Shown: positions 15,733 to 23,904 of the stretch, piece by piece | How positions within the stretch are numbered: the stretch's first letter is position 1 | How the letters are laid out: each line of letters opens with the position of its first letter | Assembly (NCBI GenBank): GCA_964514105.1 | Contig: CAZEPJ010000036.1 | Coordinates: 1-45,756 of the forward strand | Direction of reading: 5' to 3' | Length of the DNA stretch: 45,756 nucleotides | Source: CAZEPJ01 sp964514105 | Lineage (GTDB): Bacteria > Desulfobacterota > Desulfocorpusculales > Desulfocorpusculum | Translations under genes and position numbers: made by a program | The notes under the pieces: model-generated | What the model was told of the DNA's origin: nothing | Seen by the model: the letters and a program-made list of their open reading frames with translations, nothing else | The model's database searches: none

Positions 15733-16511
15733 CGCTTCCTCCGCTTGTACCGCTTGGCCTCCCGGTAACTCTTCCGCTCCCTGTCGCCGGAGCCCAGGTA
15801 GAACTCCCGCACGTCCTCGTTGGCCAGGAGCTCCTGCGCCGTCCCATCCAGGACGATGCGCCCCGTCTCCATCACGTACCCCCGGTGACCGATGCGCAGG
15901 GCCGCATGGGCGTTCTGCTCCACCAGGACCACCGTGACCGCCTTCTCCCGGTTCAGGCGGCCCACGATCTGAAACAGCTCCTCGGTGATCAGCGGCGCCA
16001 GCCCCAGGGAGGGCTCATCGAGCAGCAGGATCTTGGGCCGGGTCATGAGGGCCATGCCGACGGCCAGCATCTGCTGCTCCCCCCCGGAGCAGAAGCCCGC
16101 CTCCTTGGTCTTCATCTTGCGCAGGACAGGGAAGAAGTCGAAGACCTCCTCCATGTCGACATCGACCGACTTGTCCCACCGGGCGTACGCCGCGGCCTCC
16201 AGGTTCTCCTCGATGGTGAGGTACCAGAAGACCGGCCGGTCCTCCATGACGTACGTCAGGTTGTAGCGCTTGAGGATCTCGGTGCTGTGGAGGTGTTTGA
16301 TGGAGGCGCCGGCCAGCTTGATCTCCCCCTCCACGATGTGCCCGTCGTAGAAGTCGATCATGCCGCAGATGGTGCGAAGAAGGGTGGTCTTGCCCGCCCC
16401 GTTGGCCCCGATGATGACCAGGACCTCCCCTTGCTGAACGGCCATGGAGACCCCGTTGAGCACGGAGATCACGTCGTGGTACACGACCCGGAGGTTCTCA
16501 ACGGAGAGCAT
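15723..16511 (-). CDS. livF: Liv-type ABC transporter ATP-binding protein LivF
   Basis: 262-residue ATPase: Walker A GANGAGKTT (about residues 35-43), signature FCSGGEQQMLAVGMAL, Walker B ILLLDEPSLGLAP and the H-loop VEQNAHAALRI, all typical of LivF. Family members usually end near 235 residues. Here about 20 extra residues form a very basic tail (YREAKRYKRRKRWL) after the normal end at YLGSG; its role is unknown, perhaps membrane or nucleic acid contact, or a read-on into spacer. The ATG at 16511 has GGAAGGAAG upstream. It overlaps livG by 10 bases and is separated from livH by a 114-base spacer carrying repeats. Confidence 0.93.
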   Translation of the reverse strand: MLSVENLRVVYHDVISVLNGVSMAVQQGEVLVIIGANGAGKTTLLRTICGMIDFYDGHIVEGEIKLAGASIKHLHSTEILKRYNLTYVMEDRPVFWYLTIEENLEAAAYARWDKSVDVDMEEVFDFFPVLRKMKTKEAGFCSGGEQQMLAVGMALMTRPKILLLDEPSLGLAPLITEELFQIVGRLNREKAVTVVLVEQNAHAALRIGHRGYVMETGRIVLDGTAQELLANEDVREFYLGSGDRERKSYREAKRYKRRKRWL

Positions 16512-16529
16512 TCAACTTCCTTCCCAGTC

Positions 16530-16557
16530 CGGAGTCCGGAGTTTGGAGTTCGGAGTT
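16530..16557. repeat. Heptanucleotide tandem repeat, YGGAGTY unit
   Basis: Four consecutive 7-base units (CGGAGTC, CGGAGTT, TGGAGTT, CGGAGTT) lie in the livH-livF spacer, just upstream of the livF ribosome site. The perfect 7-base periodicity in non-coding DNA resembles the heptanucleotide STRR repeats described in cyanobacteria. Confidence 0.7.
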
Positions 16558-16582
16558 GAAGACCGAGACCCTGAAATCCTCT

Positions 16583-16612
16583 CGCGTCATCGCGGCAAAG
16601 GCCGGAATCCAG
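16583..16612 (-). repeat. Copy of a dispersed GATTCC-GAATGAC type repeat
   Basis: On the minus strand this spacer reads CTGGATTCCGGCC, then TTTGCCGCGATGACGCG. It is a degenerate copy of a small imperfect palindrome (GATTCCnGCnTnCGCnGGAATGAC) that is common in spacers of many environmental bacterial genomes. A second copy is at 17637. Confidence 0.45.
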
Positions 16613-16625
16613 AAATGGCAGTCGC

Positions 16626-17510
16626 CTACACCCTCTCGATCCGCACGGTCCCGAAGAGGCCGTACGGCCGGATGAGCAGGACCACCAATAGCAGGATGTA
16701 CGGCGCGATGTTCTTGAACCCCACCAGCCCCATGGGCTCCACGTACGCCCCCACCAGGGCCTCGCACACCCCCACGATGATCCCCCCCACCAGGGCCCCC
16801 CCGATGCTGTCCATCCCCCCGATGAGCACCACGGGGATGGCCCGGAGCCCCACCATGGCCGTCAGGTACGTGAGGCTCCCGAAGTTGGAGATGACGATGC
16901 CGGCAATGGCGATGCACACGCCGCTCACCCCCCAGACCACCAGGAGGATGATCCGGGCGTTGATCCCGAAGGCCATGGCCTTGGCCTGGCTCTCGGAGGT
17001 GGCCCGGATGGCCACCCCCCAGCGGGTTCGAAACAGAAAGAAGAGGACCAGGGCAAAGGCCGTCCCGGACAGGACCGCCGCCCAGAGCTGTTCGCTGAGA
17101 AACAGAAAGCTCCCCACGTCCACGGTGATGTCCGGGAGATCCAGGACAAAGGTGTAGGAGTGGGCCCCGAAGATGAGCTGCACCGAGGCCCGAAGCAGGC
17201 TCGAAAGCCCCAGGGTGACGATGGTCATGGAGATGGGGTTTCGCCCCAGCAGAGGTTGGATGGTGAATCGCTCCACCAGGGCGCTGGCCAGCCAGGCCGC
17301 TGCCAGGCCCAGGGGGAGGGCGCCGAGCAGGGGGATGCGCAGGTCGAAGTGCAAGATGAAAAAGAGGAACGCCCCCACCACCAGGAACTCCCCGATGGCG
17401 AAGTTGAAGGCGTCCGACGCCTTGAAGATGATGACGACCCCCAGCCCCAGCAGGGCGTACACCATGCCCACCAGGATCCCCGAGAGCACCGCCTGCAGAA
17501 GGTCGATCAT
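16626..17510 (-). CDS. livH: Branched-chain amino acid-type ABC transporter permease LivH
   Basis: 294-residue hydrophobic permease of the LivH family, with about eight membrane segments. Family hallmarks are the N-terminal LLQAVLSGILVGMVYALLGLG, the FNFAIGEFLVVGAF segment (LivH normally has NxAxGE), the coupling loop FLFRTRWGVAIRATSESQAKA, and the Gly-rich VVLIGGMDSIGGALVGGIIVG near the C terminus. Start ATG 17510 with GGAG eight bases upstream. It forms the inner-membrane channel with LivM. It lies 238 bases after livK, in a spacer that contains a hairpin and a repeat. Confidence 0.94.
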   Translation of the reverse strand: MIDLLQAVLSGILVGMVYALLGLGVVIIFKASDAFNFAIGEFLVVGAFLFFILHFDLRIPLLGALPLGLAAAWLASALVERFTIQPLLGRNPISMTIVTLGLSSLLRASVQLIFGAHSYTFVLDLPDITVDVGSFLFLSEQLWAAVLSGTAFALVLFFLFRTRWGVAIRATSESQAKAMAFGINARIILLVVWGVSGVCIAIAGIVISNFGSLTYLTAMVGLRAIPVVLIGGMDSIGGALVGGIIVGVCEALVGAYVEPMGLVGFKNIAPYILLLVVLLIRPYGLFGTVRIERV

Positions 17511-17636
17511 CCAGACTCCGACACAGGCTCCCCGCGAGACGGAAGAGCAGTCCCAACCAAGCCCTGGTGATCTGGCAAGAGGCCGTCACTCCATTGCAAA
17601 GCGGGGTCCAGCGGACCTTCGAGGCCCTTCAAATCA

Positions 17637-17665
17637 CCGGAATTCCGCCTCCGCCCGAATGACAC
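17637..17665 (+). repeat. Second copy of the dispersed GATTCC-GAATGAC type repeat
   Basis: In the livK-livH spacer the plus strand reads GGAATTCCGCC, then TCCGCCCGAATGACAC. It shares the spaced ATTCC, GC-rich centre and GAATGAC ends with the copy at 16583, in the opposite orientation. Confidence 0.4.
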
Positions 17666-17711
17666 CGAGAGATATCCACCGACTCTTGCCAAATCGCCGG
17701 ACTTCCCGCCC

Positions 17712-17734
17712 CCCTCTCCACTCCAGGGGGAGGG
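17712..17734 (-). terminator. Stem-loop after livK, likely attenuating or mRNA-stabilising
   Basis: CCCTCTCC (17712-17719) can pair with GGGGAGGG (17727-17734), with one G-U pair, around a seven-base loop. It begins 15 bases past the livK stop codon. There is no U-run, so partial termination or protection of the livK 3' end is more likely than full termination; binding-protein genes are often expressed above their permeases this way. It also resembles a common CCCTCTCC-type dispersed repeat. Confidence 0.45.
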
Positions 17735-17748
17735 CAAGGAAGCAAACC

Positions 17749-19026
17749 TCACCACTTGATCTCGTCCACGTTGATCCAGTCGGAGATGGGCTTCACGGCG
17801 CCCATGGGCACGTCCTTGTCGCCCACCTTGGCCATCTTCACCTCGGCCCTGAATACCTGGAGCATGGGGATGGTGTGAGACTTGTACGAGAACTTCTTGC
17901 CGCCGAAGAGCCCCTTGAAGTCCCACTCCATGGCGTCCAGCGCCTTCTTGATCCCCTGGCGCGTGAGCTCCCCTGCCTTGTCCGCCCTCACCAGGGCCTC
18001 CTGGATGAGCAGGGCGTAAGTCAGGCCCTCCATGTACAGGAACATGTCCTTGATGCTGGCCTGGTCGTTGGGGCGGTATTTCTTGACGAAATCGTGGGCC
18101 ATCTTGACCATGGCGTTGTCCATGGGGGTGTTCTCCCGCGGCACCGCGTCCGAGAAGGGCCGGGTGGCCACGCCCACGTACCCGTCGAAGGCGTCCTGGC
18201 AGACCAGGATGGGGAAGCGGCCCGTGGTGTAGTGGGTCCCCATGAGCTGGGCCTCCTTGATCACCTTGCGGGCCGTCTTGAAGAAGATGGCCGTGTGGGC
18301 CGCGGCGCCCGAGTACCCGTGGTAGATCACGTACTGGGCCTTGGCCTTGCGCAGGGCCATGCACTCGTTGGTGGCGTCCGTGGCCGTGTACGGGTACTCG
18401 ATCTCGGCCACGACCTCGTGGCCCAGCTTCTTGGCGTACGCGATCCCCTCGGCCAGGCCGTCCTTGCCCCAGGCCGTGGGGCTGTACACCATGCCCACCC
18501 GGGCGGCGCCTTTATCCTTGTGGTTCTCCTTGATCCATTTCATCAGGACCTTGATCTGGTCCCCGTACGTGGCCCCCAGGGAGTAGTAGTAGGGGTACTT
18601 GCTGGGGCCTCCCTCGGGCCCGAAGATCTCCGTGGAGTACGACCCCTCGATCCACGGGATCTTCTCCTCCACGTTGACCTTCTCGATGAGGGGTTTGAGG
18701 CCGCCGGTGATGTATCCCGTGGCGATAAGCAGCTCATCGCGGCTGTGCTCGGCCGCGTACTTGTTGAAGTTGGCCACCTCCACCGTGGGGTCGTACCGGA
18801 AGTCCTCCAGGAAGAACTTGATCTTCTTGCCGTTGACGCCACCCCCTTCGCCGTTGACCCAGTTCATCCCGTCGATGTACCCCATGCCGAACTCGGGCAG
18901 CGTCCCCACGGGTCCGCTCATGGGAAACTGGGACAGGACCTTGATCTCCTTGGCGAAGGCGGGCTGGCCCAGGGCCAGGATGACCGCGAGACCGAGGACC
19001 GCGCACAGACAGACGCCCCTGTTCAT
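17749..19026 (-). CDS. livK: Liv-type ABC transporter substrate-binding protein
   Basis: 425-residue periplasmic binding protein of the Liv/amide-binding type. It has a clear Sec signal peptide (residues 1-25, ending QPAFA before KEIKVL), then the type I binding fold: KEIKVLSQFPMSGPVGTLPEF, the GGVNGKKIKFFLEDFRYDP strand, a YYYSLGATYGDQIKVLMKWI segment and GMVYSPTAWGKDG. It captures the substrate for LivHMGF; the ligand is unknown, and the neighbouring acyl-CoA ligase and thiolases suggest an organic acid. Start ATG 19026 with GGAGGAAG; the frame upstream lacks a signal sequence and was discarded. It is the first gene after the operon promoter, with a leader of about 250 bases. Confidence 0.93.
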   Translation of the reverse strand: MNRGVCLCAVLGLAVILALGQPAFAKEIKVLSQFPMSGPVGTLPEFGMGYIDGMNWVNGEGGGVNGKKIKFFLEDFRYDPTVEVANFNKYAAEHSRDELLIATGYITGGLKPLIEKVNVEEKIPWIEGSYSTEIFGPEGGPSKYPYYYSLGATYGDQIKVLMKWIKENHKDKGAARVGMVYSPTAWGKDGLAEGIAYAKKLGHEVVAEIEYPYTATDATNECMALRKAKAQYVIYHGYSGAAAHTAIFFKTARKVIKEAQLMGTHYTTGRFPILVCQDAFDGYVGVATRPFSDAVPRENTPMDNAMVKMAHDFVKKYRPNDQASIKDMFLYMEGLTYALLIQEALVRADKAGELTRQGIKKALDAMEWDFKGLFGGKKFSYKSHTIPMLQVFRAEVKMAKVGDKDVPMGAVKPISDWINVDEIKW

Positions 19027-19405
19027 GACTTCCTCCTTTCTCTTGGAGAAGACACGCCGGACGAAGCAGCCCGCGACGCCCCTTCGTCCACTCCCCGCGC
19101 TGCTCATGCCGGGCCTTCGAATGCCAACCGGTTGTGGCCTGGGAATGGTCCCTGGGCGGCCTCGGCGGAGCCATGAGAGGAGGAGCGATGCAGGAGGGAT
19201 CGCGCGTCTTACCGCGTCAGCGGACGGTCAGCAGGCGCCGCATCTCCCCCGGGCCGGCCCATTCGCTCGGAAACACGGCTACCCTAAGAAACCCATGGGG
19301 GGTTGTCAAGGCAAATCGTAATGGACGCGAAAAAACCTGCGGCGGGGGGCAAGGGGGGCGGGAAAGGACGGCAGGCCCCGTTCCCGGCGGCCCAGGGGGG
19401 GGCCT
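19027..19405. other. Intergenic region between livK and nuoI
   Basis: 379 bases without a supported gene. It contains the liv promoter (19281-19309) and, between it and livK, an untranslated leader of about 250 bases in which I recognise no riboswitch or leader peptide. Toward nuoI it holds a G-rich stretch and a T6 run on the minus strand (19334-19329) that might end the nuo transcript, without a clear stem before it. Confidence 0.5.
19281..19309 (-). promoter_or_regulatory. Sigma70 promoter of the liv-thiolase operon
   Basis: Minus strand: a consensus TTGACA (19309-19304), a 17-base spacer, then TAGGGT (19286-19281). The predicted start is near 19274, about 250 bases upstream of livK. The next same-strand genes run without an obvious strong terminator down to the DUF35 gene at 8789, so one transcript of about 10.5 kb is possible. 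Confidence 0.6.
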
Positions 19406-20029
19406 TCACGGCAGGTTTGTCCTGACGTTGATCGGCTCGTCCTCGTTCACGTGGCATCCCTTGGGGCCGGCCACCTCGACCCCCGCATGGCGGTAGTAGC
19501 TGTAGTGCGGGTGCTTGCCGCCGTGGGCCACCAGGAGGTCCTCCTTCTCGTGGACGAATCGCAGCAGGTCCCGCTGGCAGAATTCGAATTCGGGAGTCAA
19601 CTGGATGGCCAGGGTGGGGCAGGCCTCCTCGCACAGCCCGCAGTAGATGCATCGGGCGAAGTTGATGCGAAACCAGGGGGCGTAGCGCCTTCCATCCGGC
19701 CGCTGCGCCGACTCCATGGAGATGCAACTCACCGGACAGACGGCCGAGCACAGGTAGCAGGCCACGCACCGCTCGTCGCCGTCGGGATCCCGGGTGAGGA
19801 TGATCCGCGCCCGAGAGCGTTCCGGGAGCCTGCGCCTGAACTCGGGGTATTGCTCGGTGAAGGCCGGCCGGAAGAGGTGACGGAAGGTGGTCCCCAGTCC
19901 CGCCGCCAGGGCCCGAATCCCCTCCAGGACCGCCCCAACGGACACCCAACGGACCGGGGTCCCGTTTTCCTCCGGCTGTCCCGCCGGACGTCGTTCACGG
20001 CCGCCACCAGCTCCTCGCCCTTCCATCAT
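19406..20029 (-). CDS. nuoI: NADH-quinone oxidoreductase subunit I
   Basis: 207-residue 8Fe ferredoxin-like subunit that carries clusters N6a and N6b and passes electrons to N2 at the foot of the peripheral arm. Both motifs are intact: CVACYLCSAVCP and CIYCGLCEEACP (CxxCxxCxxxCP). A long variable N terminus precedes the ferredoxin fold, with an amphipathic segment (GTTFRHLFRPAFTEQYPEF) that usually touches the membrane arm. I start at ATG 20029, which overlaps the nuoG stop; a GTG at 20056 is an upstream alternative. It is the last gene of this nuo cluster: no nuoJKLMN follows, and the next sequence is the liv promoter region. Confidence 0.93.
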   Translation of the reverse strand: MMEGRGAGGGRERRPAGQPEENGTPVRWVSVGAVLEGIRALAAGLGTTFRHLFRPAFTEQYPEFRRRLPERSRARIILTRDPDGDERCVACYLCSAVCPVSCISMESAQRPDGRRYAPWFRINFARCIYCGLCEEACPTLAIQLTPEFEFCQRDLLRFVHEKEDLLVAHGGKHPHYSYYRHAGVEVAGPKGCHVNEDEPINVRTNLP

Positions 20030-22461
20030 GGCCCCGCCCGTCGTATTTTGTCCCACGGCAGCCTCACGCCGTTTTTCCCCGCCCGCTGCCAGGGAAGCCT
20101 TCGGTGCCTCGGCAGGATGATCACCCCCGGGGCCATGTCTTCCCGGATCTCCACCCCGACCTCCAGCGCCCCACCGTCCAGGTCCAGGATGACCCGGTCC
20201 TCCGGAGCCAGGCCCAGCCGCCCTGCGTCACGGGAGTGAACGGTGAGGACAGGGGGTGGCTCCAGTCCCTCCAAGATGGGCGAGCGAATGGACAGCTCCT
20301 CGGTGCCGAAGGTCCTCTCCACCACAAGGAGCTGCGCTGCGTCCTTTTCCCCTCCCTGGCCACGGAGGGTGCCCGGGTCGTGGCCGGCGCGGGCCCTGGG
20401 GCCGGCCACCTCCAGCCTGACCCCGTCCGGTTCCCCCCGGAGGCGCCCGATGGGTTCCAGCGCCGGAACCTCCCGGATCATCCACGCCTCGAGCTCCTCC
20501 GGGGACAGGCTCCGGCCTCCCGGAGTCAGGGCCGCGCCCAGGGCCAGGACCGCCTCCCAGGCCGCCCCGGCGCCACCGCCCGGCATCCCGCCCCCGTACA
20601 CGCGGGGGGGATGGCTTCCGCCGCTCCATTGGCGCAGGGGGGTCCCGCCCCCGTGGACCCCCTGAGCCCGCTGGGCCCGCCCCTCGTGGTTCACGAACGT
20701 CCCTCCCGACTCGTACAGGGTGGTCGTGGGAAGCAGGACGTGGGCCAGGGAGGCGACCTCCGACGGCAGATAGTCCAGGACCGCCAAGAAATCCAGTCGG
20801 ACCAGGGCTTCTCGGAGCCGGCCGCCGTCGGGACACAGAAAAAACGGGTCGGTCTCCACCAGGACCAGGGCCCGAATCCGCCCCGCCTCCATGCCCTCCA
20901 GGATGTCGGCAAGGGATACGCCCTGGGCCCCCAGCACAGCCCCCCCCACGGCATTGGCGCCTGGAAGGATGTGCATGATGCCGGCCGCTCCCTTGACCTC
21001 CAGGAGGCGCCCGGCAGCGGCCCCCACCAGGGCGGGGAGGCCCTCCCCCGGCATGCCCCCCCCGCAGATCAGAATGGGCCTGCGGCTCGAGCGCAACGCC
21101 TCGGCCCCGATCCTCAGTGCCTCGCCCCACCGCCCGGCCCCGCAGATGGGGGTCTGTCCCAGCACGGCCTGCACGCACTCCCCCAGATCCTCGGGCCGCG
21201 CCGGGATATGGAGGAACGGGAGGGGGAGGTCCACGGGTCTGGGGTCCAGGACCACGACTCGACCTCCCCGGCGGTGGATCTGCCGCAGGGCCAGGGCCAT
21301 GACGGGGGCCTCGTTGAGGGGATCGGCCCCCACCAACAGGGCCAGGTCGGCCTGCCCCAACTCTCCCAGGGAACAGGCCAAAGACGGTTCCATTCCCGCC
21401 AGGGCCGACCGGACCTTGTGCGACGTTTCCGGGTCCGGGAAGAACCCCGGGCCCACCCATCCCTGATCCTTGCAGAGGCGGCGAAGGGCCCCCTGGGCCT
21501 CCAAACTGGAGCGAAGACCCCCCTGGCACGCCACGGCCCCAGGGCCCCACGTGTCCGAGATCTCCCGGAGCCGCTTTGCGGCGACGCCCAGGGCGTCCTC
21601 CCATGCCGTCCCCCGGCCGTCCAGCCGGGCCTGCCGGGGCCGTCCTGGGTGATTGGCGTAGTCGAATCCGTACCGGCCCCGGTCGCAGATGAAATGGCCG
21701 TTGACCTGGGCATTTTGCCGACCCTCCATGCGCACCACCTCCCGATACCGGGCGCTGGCCACCGTATTGCACCCCAGGGAGCAGTGGATGCACACAGAGG
21801 GACTCCGCTGGAAATCCCACCGTCGCCCTTTGTACCGGGACGGCTTGTCCGTGAACACCCCGGTCGGGCACAGGTCGATGAGGTTGCCGGAAAAGGGGCT
21901 CTCCAGGCGCCCGTCTCCCTGGCGGCCGAAATAGGTCCGGTTGGCCGTCTGCAGGGCCCCCAGGTCCCTGTATCCGGCAAACTCCTGGTAAAACCGCCGG
22001 CACCGCCAGCAGTGGATGCAGCGGTTCATCTCGTGCTGAACCAGAGGACCCAGGTCCTGGTCCGCGTACGTCCGTTTCCGCCCCAGGTATCGTCGCACAC
22101 CGTGCCCCCCGGCCACGGTCATGTCCTGGAGGAGGCAGTGCCCCCCCTCGTCGCACACCGGACAGTCGTGGGGGTGATGCAGCATGAGCCACTCCATGAC
22201 GTGTCTCCGGAAGTCCACGGCCTCCTCGTCCGTGGTGGACACCTCCATCCCGTCCCGGGCGTCCACCATGCAGCTCATGTTGAGCCCCCGGAGGGTCCCC
22301 TTGACGAACATCACGGCGCAGACCCGGCAGGCCCCCACCGGCCCCAGGGCCGGGTGAAAGCACAGGCGCGGGATCACGATCCCGAGCCGATCGGCGGCCT
22401 CCATGACCTTGGTGCCGGGCGGGACCTCGATCTCCCGCCCGTCGATGACGAGTCGGGGCAT
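20026..22461 (-). CDS. nuoG: NADH-quinone oxidoreductase subunit G
   Basis: 811-residue subunit of the complex I peripheral arm. The N-terminal ferredoxin domain has the [2Fe-2S] Cys34, 45, 48 and 64. Next comes HDCPVCDEGGHC (His/Cys-ligated N5-type cluster) and CIHCWRC (N4-type). A molybdopterin-oxidoreductase-like domain begins with its own cluster site CIHCSLGC plus a later Cys (HFICDRGRYG), the extra N7-type cluster found in some bacteria. The C-terminal formate dehydrogenase-like half has long Gly/Pro-rich stretches. Start ATG 22461 with GGGGGGAGC upstream; the frame to 22521 is non-conserved. It lies between nuoF and nuoI; nuoH, which usually separates nuoG and nuoI, is absent. Confidence 0.92.
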   Translation of the reverse strand: MPRLVIDGREIEVPPGTKVMEAADRLGIVIPRLCFHPALGPVGACRVCAVMFVKGTLRGLNMSCMVDARDGMEVSTTDEEAVDFRRHVMEWLMLHHPHDCPVCDEGGHCLLQDMTVAGGHGVRRYLGRKRTYADQDLGPLVQHEMNRCIHCWRCRRFYQEFAGYRDLGALQTANRTYFGRQGDGRLESPFSGNLIDLCPTGVFTDKPSRYKGRRWDFQRSPSVCIHCSLGCNTVASARYREVVRMEGRQNAQVNGHFICDRGRYGFDYANHPGRPRQARLDGRGTAWEDALGVAAKRLREISDTWGPGAVACQGGLRSSLEAQGALRRLCKDQGWVGPGFFPDPETSHKVRSALAGMEPSLACSLGELGQADLALLVGADPLNEAPVMALALRQIHRRGGRVVVLDPRPVDLPLPFLHIPARPEDLGECVQAVLGQTPICGAGRWGEALRIGAEALRSSRRPILICGGGMPGEGLPALVGAAAGRLLEVKGAAGIMHILPGANAVGGAVLGAQGVSLADILEGMEAGRIRALVLVETDPFFLCPDGGRLREALVRLDFLAVLDYLPSEVASLAHVLLPTTTLYESGGTFVNHEGRAQRAQGVHGGGTPLRQWSGGSHPPRVYGGGMPGGGAGAAWEAVLALGAALTPGGRSLSPEELEAWMIREVPALEPIGRLRGEPDGVRLEVAGPRARAGHDPGTLRGQGGEKDAAQLLVVERTFGTEELSIRSPILEGLEPPPVLTVHSRDAGRLGLAPEDRVILDLDGGALEVGVEIREDMAPGVIILPRHRRLPWQRAGKNGVRLPWDKIRRAGP

Positions 22462-22526
22462 GAATTGCTCCCCCCAAAGAAAACGCTCAGGCTGAGCTTG
22501 AGGCCAAGGGGAATCGAACAACCGGA

Positions 22527-23867
22527 TTAGGTTGCGTGCCGCGGCTGTGACTCAGAGCGTGGCTCGCCCTCTCCTTCTCCGCTTTCCCCTCCTCCTCGCT
22601 TTCCGTACGGGCAGTTCCTCTGGCTGATGTGTTCCCGAACCTCCCCCTGGAAACAGGTCACCAGGCTCTCCACGGGTTGGGACGCCCCGAGGGCGAAGGC
22701 GCAATATGCATGCCTCATGTAGTGGCTCATGCGTGCCAGCGTGGGGATGAACGCCTCCTGTCCCTCCCCCTCCTCGATGCGCCGGAGCAGATCCACGATG
22801 TACGGCAGCCCTTCCCGACAGGGGGTGCACCACCCGCACGACTCCCGGGCAAAGAACCGCATCAGGTTCAAGGTGGCGGCCACCAGGCACGTCCCCTCGT
22901 CGAACACGATGACGGCCCCCGTGCCCAGTCGATGCCCGATGAGCTTCAACGGCTCGATATCCATCTCCACATCGTAGAACTCCCGCGAGAGGAACCGCGT
23001 CGAGGCCCCGCCCGGCAAGCAGGCCTTGAACCCGCAGCCCGGCGGGAGCCCCCCCGCGTGCTCCTCGATGATCTCGCGCAGGGGGGTCCCCATGGGAAGT
23101 TCGTAGCAGCCCGGCTGCCGCACCCGGCCGCTCACACAATAGAGCTTGGTGCCGGCGCTGTTCTCCCGGCTGCGGGCCAGCCCCCCGAACCAATCGGCGC
23201 CGTGGCGGACGATATGGGGCACATTGGCCAGGGTCTCCACATTGTTGAGGACCGTGGGGCGCCCCCACAGCCCCGTCTCCGTGGTGCGGGGAGGGGTCTG
23301 CCGGGGATGGGGCCTCATTCCCTGGATGGCGTGGATCTGGGCCGTCCCCTCCCCGCAGATGTACCGGCCAGCGCTTCGGTGAACCGAGATCTCCATGGAA
23401 AAACCGCTGCCCAGGATGCGCCGACCCACGAAACCGGCGTGCCGGGCGACCTCGATCTCCCGCTCCAGGATCTCGGCTATGCGCCCGTACGCGGGCCGCA
23501 CGAACAGGATCCCCTGTTGCGCGGACACGGCATATCCGGCCAGGAGCATCCCCTCAATGATCTGGTGGGGATCGGCATGGATGAGGACCCGGTCCTTGAA
23601 CGTCCCCGGCTCCATCTCGTCGGCATTGGAGACGATGTAGCGGGGAAATGGGGCGTCGCGGGCCACCCCCGCCCACTTGCGGCCCGCCGGAAAGCCGGCC
23701 CCACCTCGCCCCAGGAGGCATGCGTCGTCCACGATCCCACGGACCTCTTCGGGGGCGTAGCGGGCCAGGGCCTTGGCCAGGGCTTCGTACCCGCCGCTGG
23801 CCCGGTACTCCTCCATGGTGGCGATGCGATGGGGCCGACGGTTCTGGAGCAGGACCTGGGGATACAT
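22527..23867 (-). CDS. nuoF: NADH-quinone oxidoreductase subunit F (NADH/FMN-binding)
   Basis: 446-residue subunit that oxidises NADH with FMN and cluster N3. Seen: GRGGAGFPAGRKW (nucleotide/FMN loop, residues 53-65), SNADEMEPGTFKDR (80-93), and the N3 ligands Cys344, 347, 350 (ESCGWCTPC) and Cys389. At residues 171-176 it reads CGEGTA; in typical NuoF/Nqo1 this is CGEETA, where the second Glu contacts the adenosine ribose of NADH. Here that position is Gly174. The rest of the site is conserved, so the enzyme should be active but with possibly altered nucleotide preference. The last 25 residues are Gly/Glu-rich. Start ATG 23867 with AAGGTG upstream. Confidence 0.94.
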   Translation of the reverse strand: MYPQVLLQNRRPHRIATMEEYRASGGYEALAKALARYAPEEVRGIVDDACLLGRGGAGFPAGRKWAGVARDAPFPRYIVSNADEMEPGTFKDRVLIHADPHQIIEGMLLAGYAVSAQQGILFVRPAYGRIAEILEREIEVARHAGFVGRRILGSGFSMEISVHRSAGRYICGEGTAQIHAIQGMRPHPRQTPPRTTETGLWGRPTVLNNVETLANVPHIVRHGADWFGGLARSRENSAGTKLYCVSGRVRQPGCYELPMGTPLREIIEEHAGGLPPGCGFKACLPGGASTRFLSREFYDVEMDIEPLKLIGHRLGTGAVIVFDEGTCLVAATLNLMRFFARESCGWCTPCREGLPYIVDLLRRIEEGEGQEAFIPTLARMSHYMRHAYCAFALGASQPVESLVTCFQGEVREHISQRNCPYGKRGGGESGEGEGEPRSESQPRHAT

Positions 23868-23904
23868 GGTGCACCTTGTCTGGCTGCAGGCGACGGGATG
23901 CGGG

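Noticed and set aside
19134..19496. 120-codon plus-strand frame in the livK-nuoI gap
   Set aside because: No ribosome site, runs antisense into nuoI, and its composition is arbitrary; it covers the liv promoter.
20104..22530. 808-codon plus-strand frame opposite nuoG
   Set aside because: Antisense shadow; nuoG has all its cluster ligands in the opposite frame.
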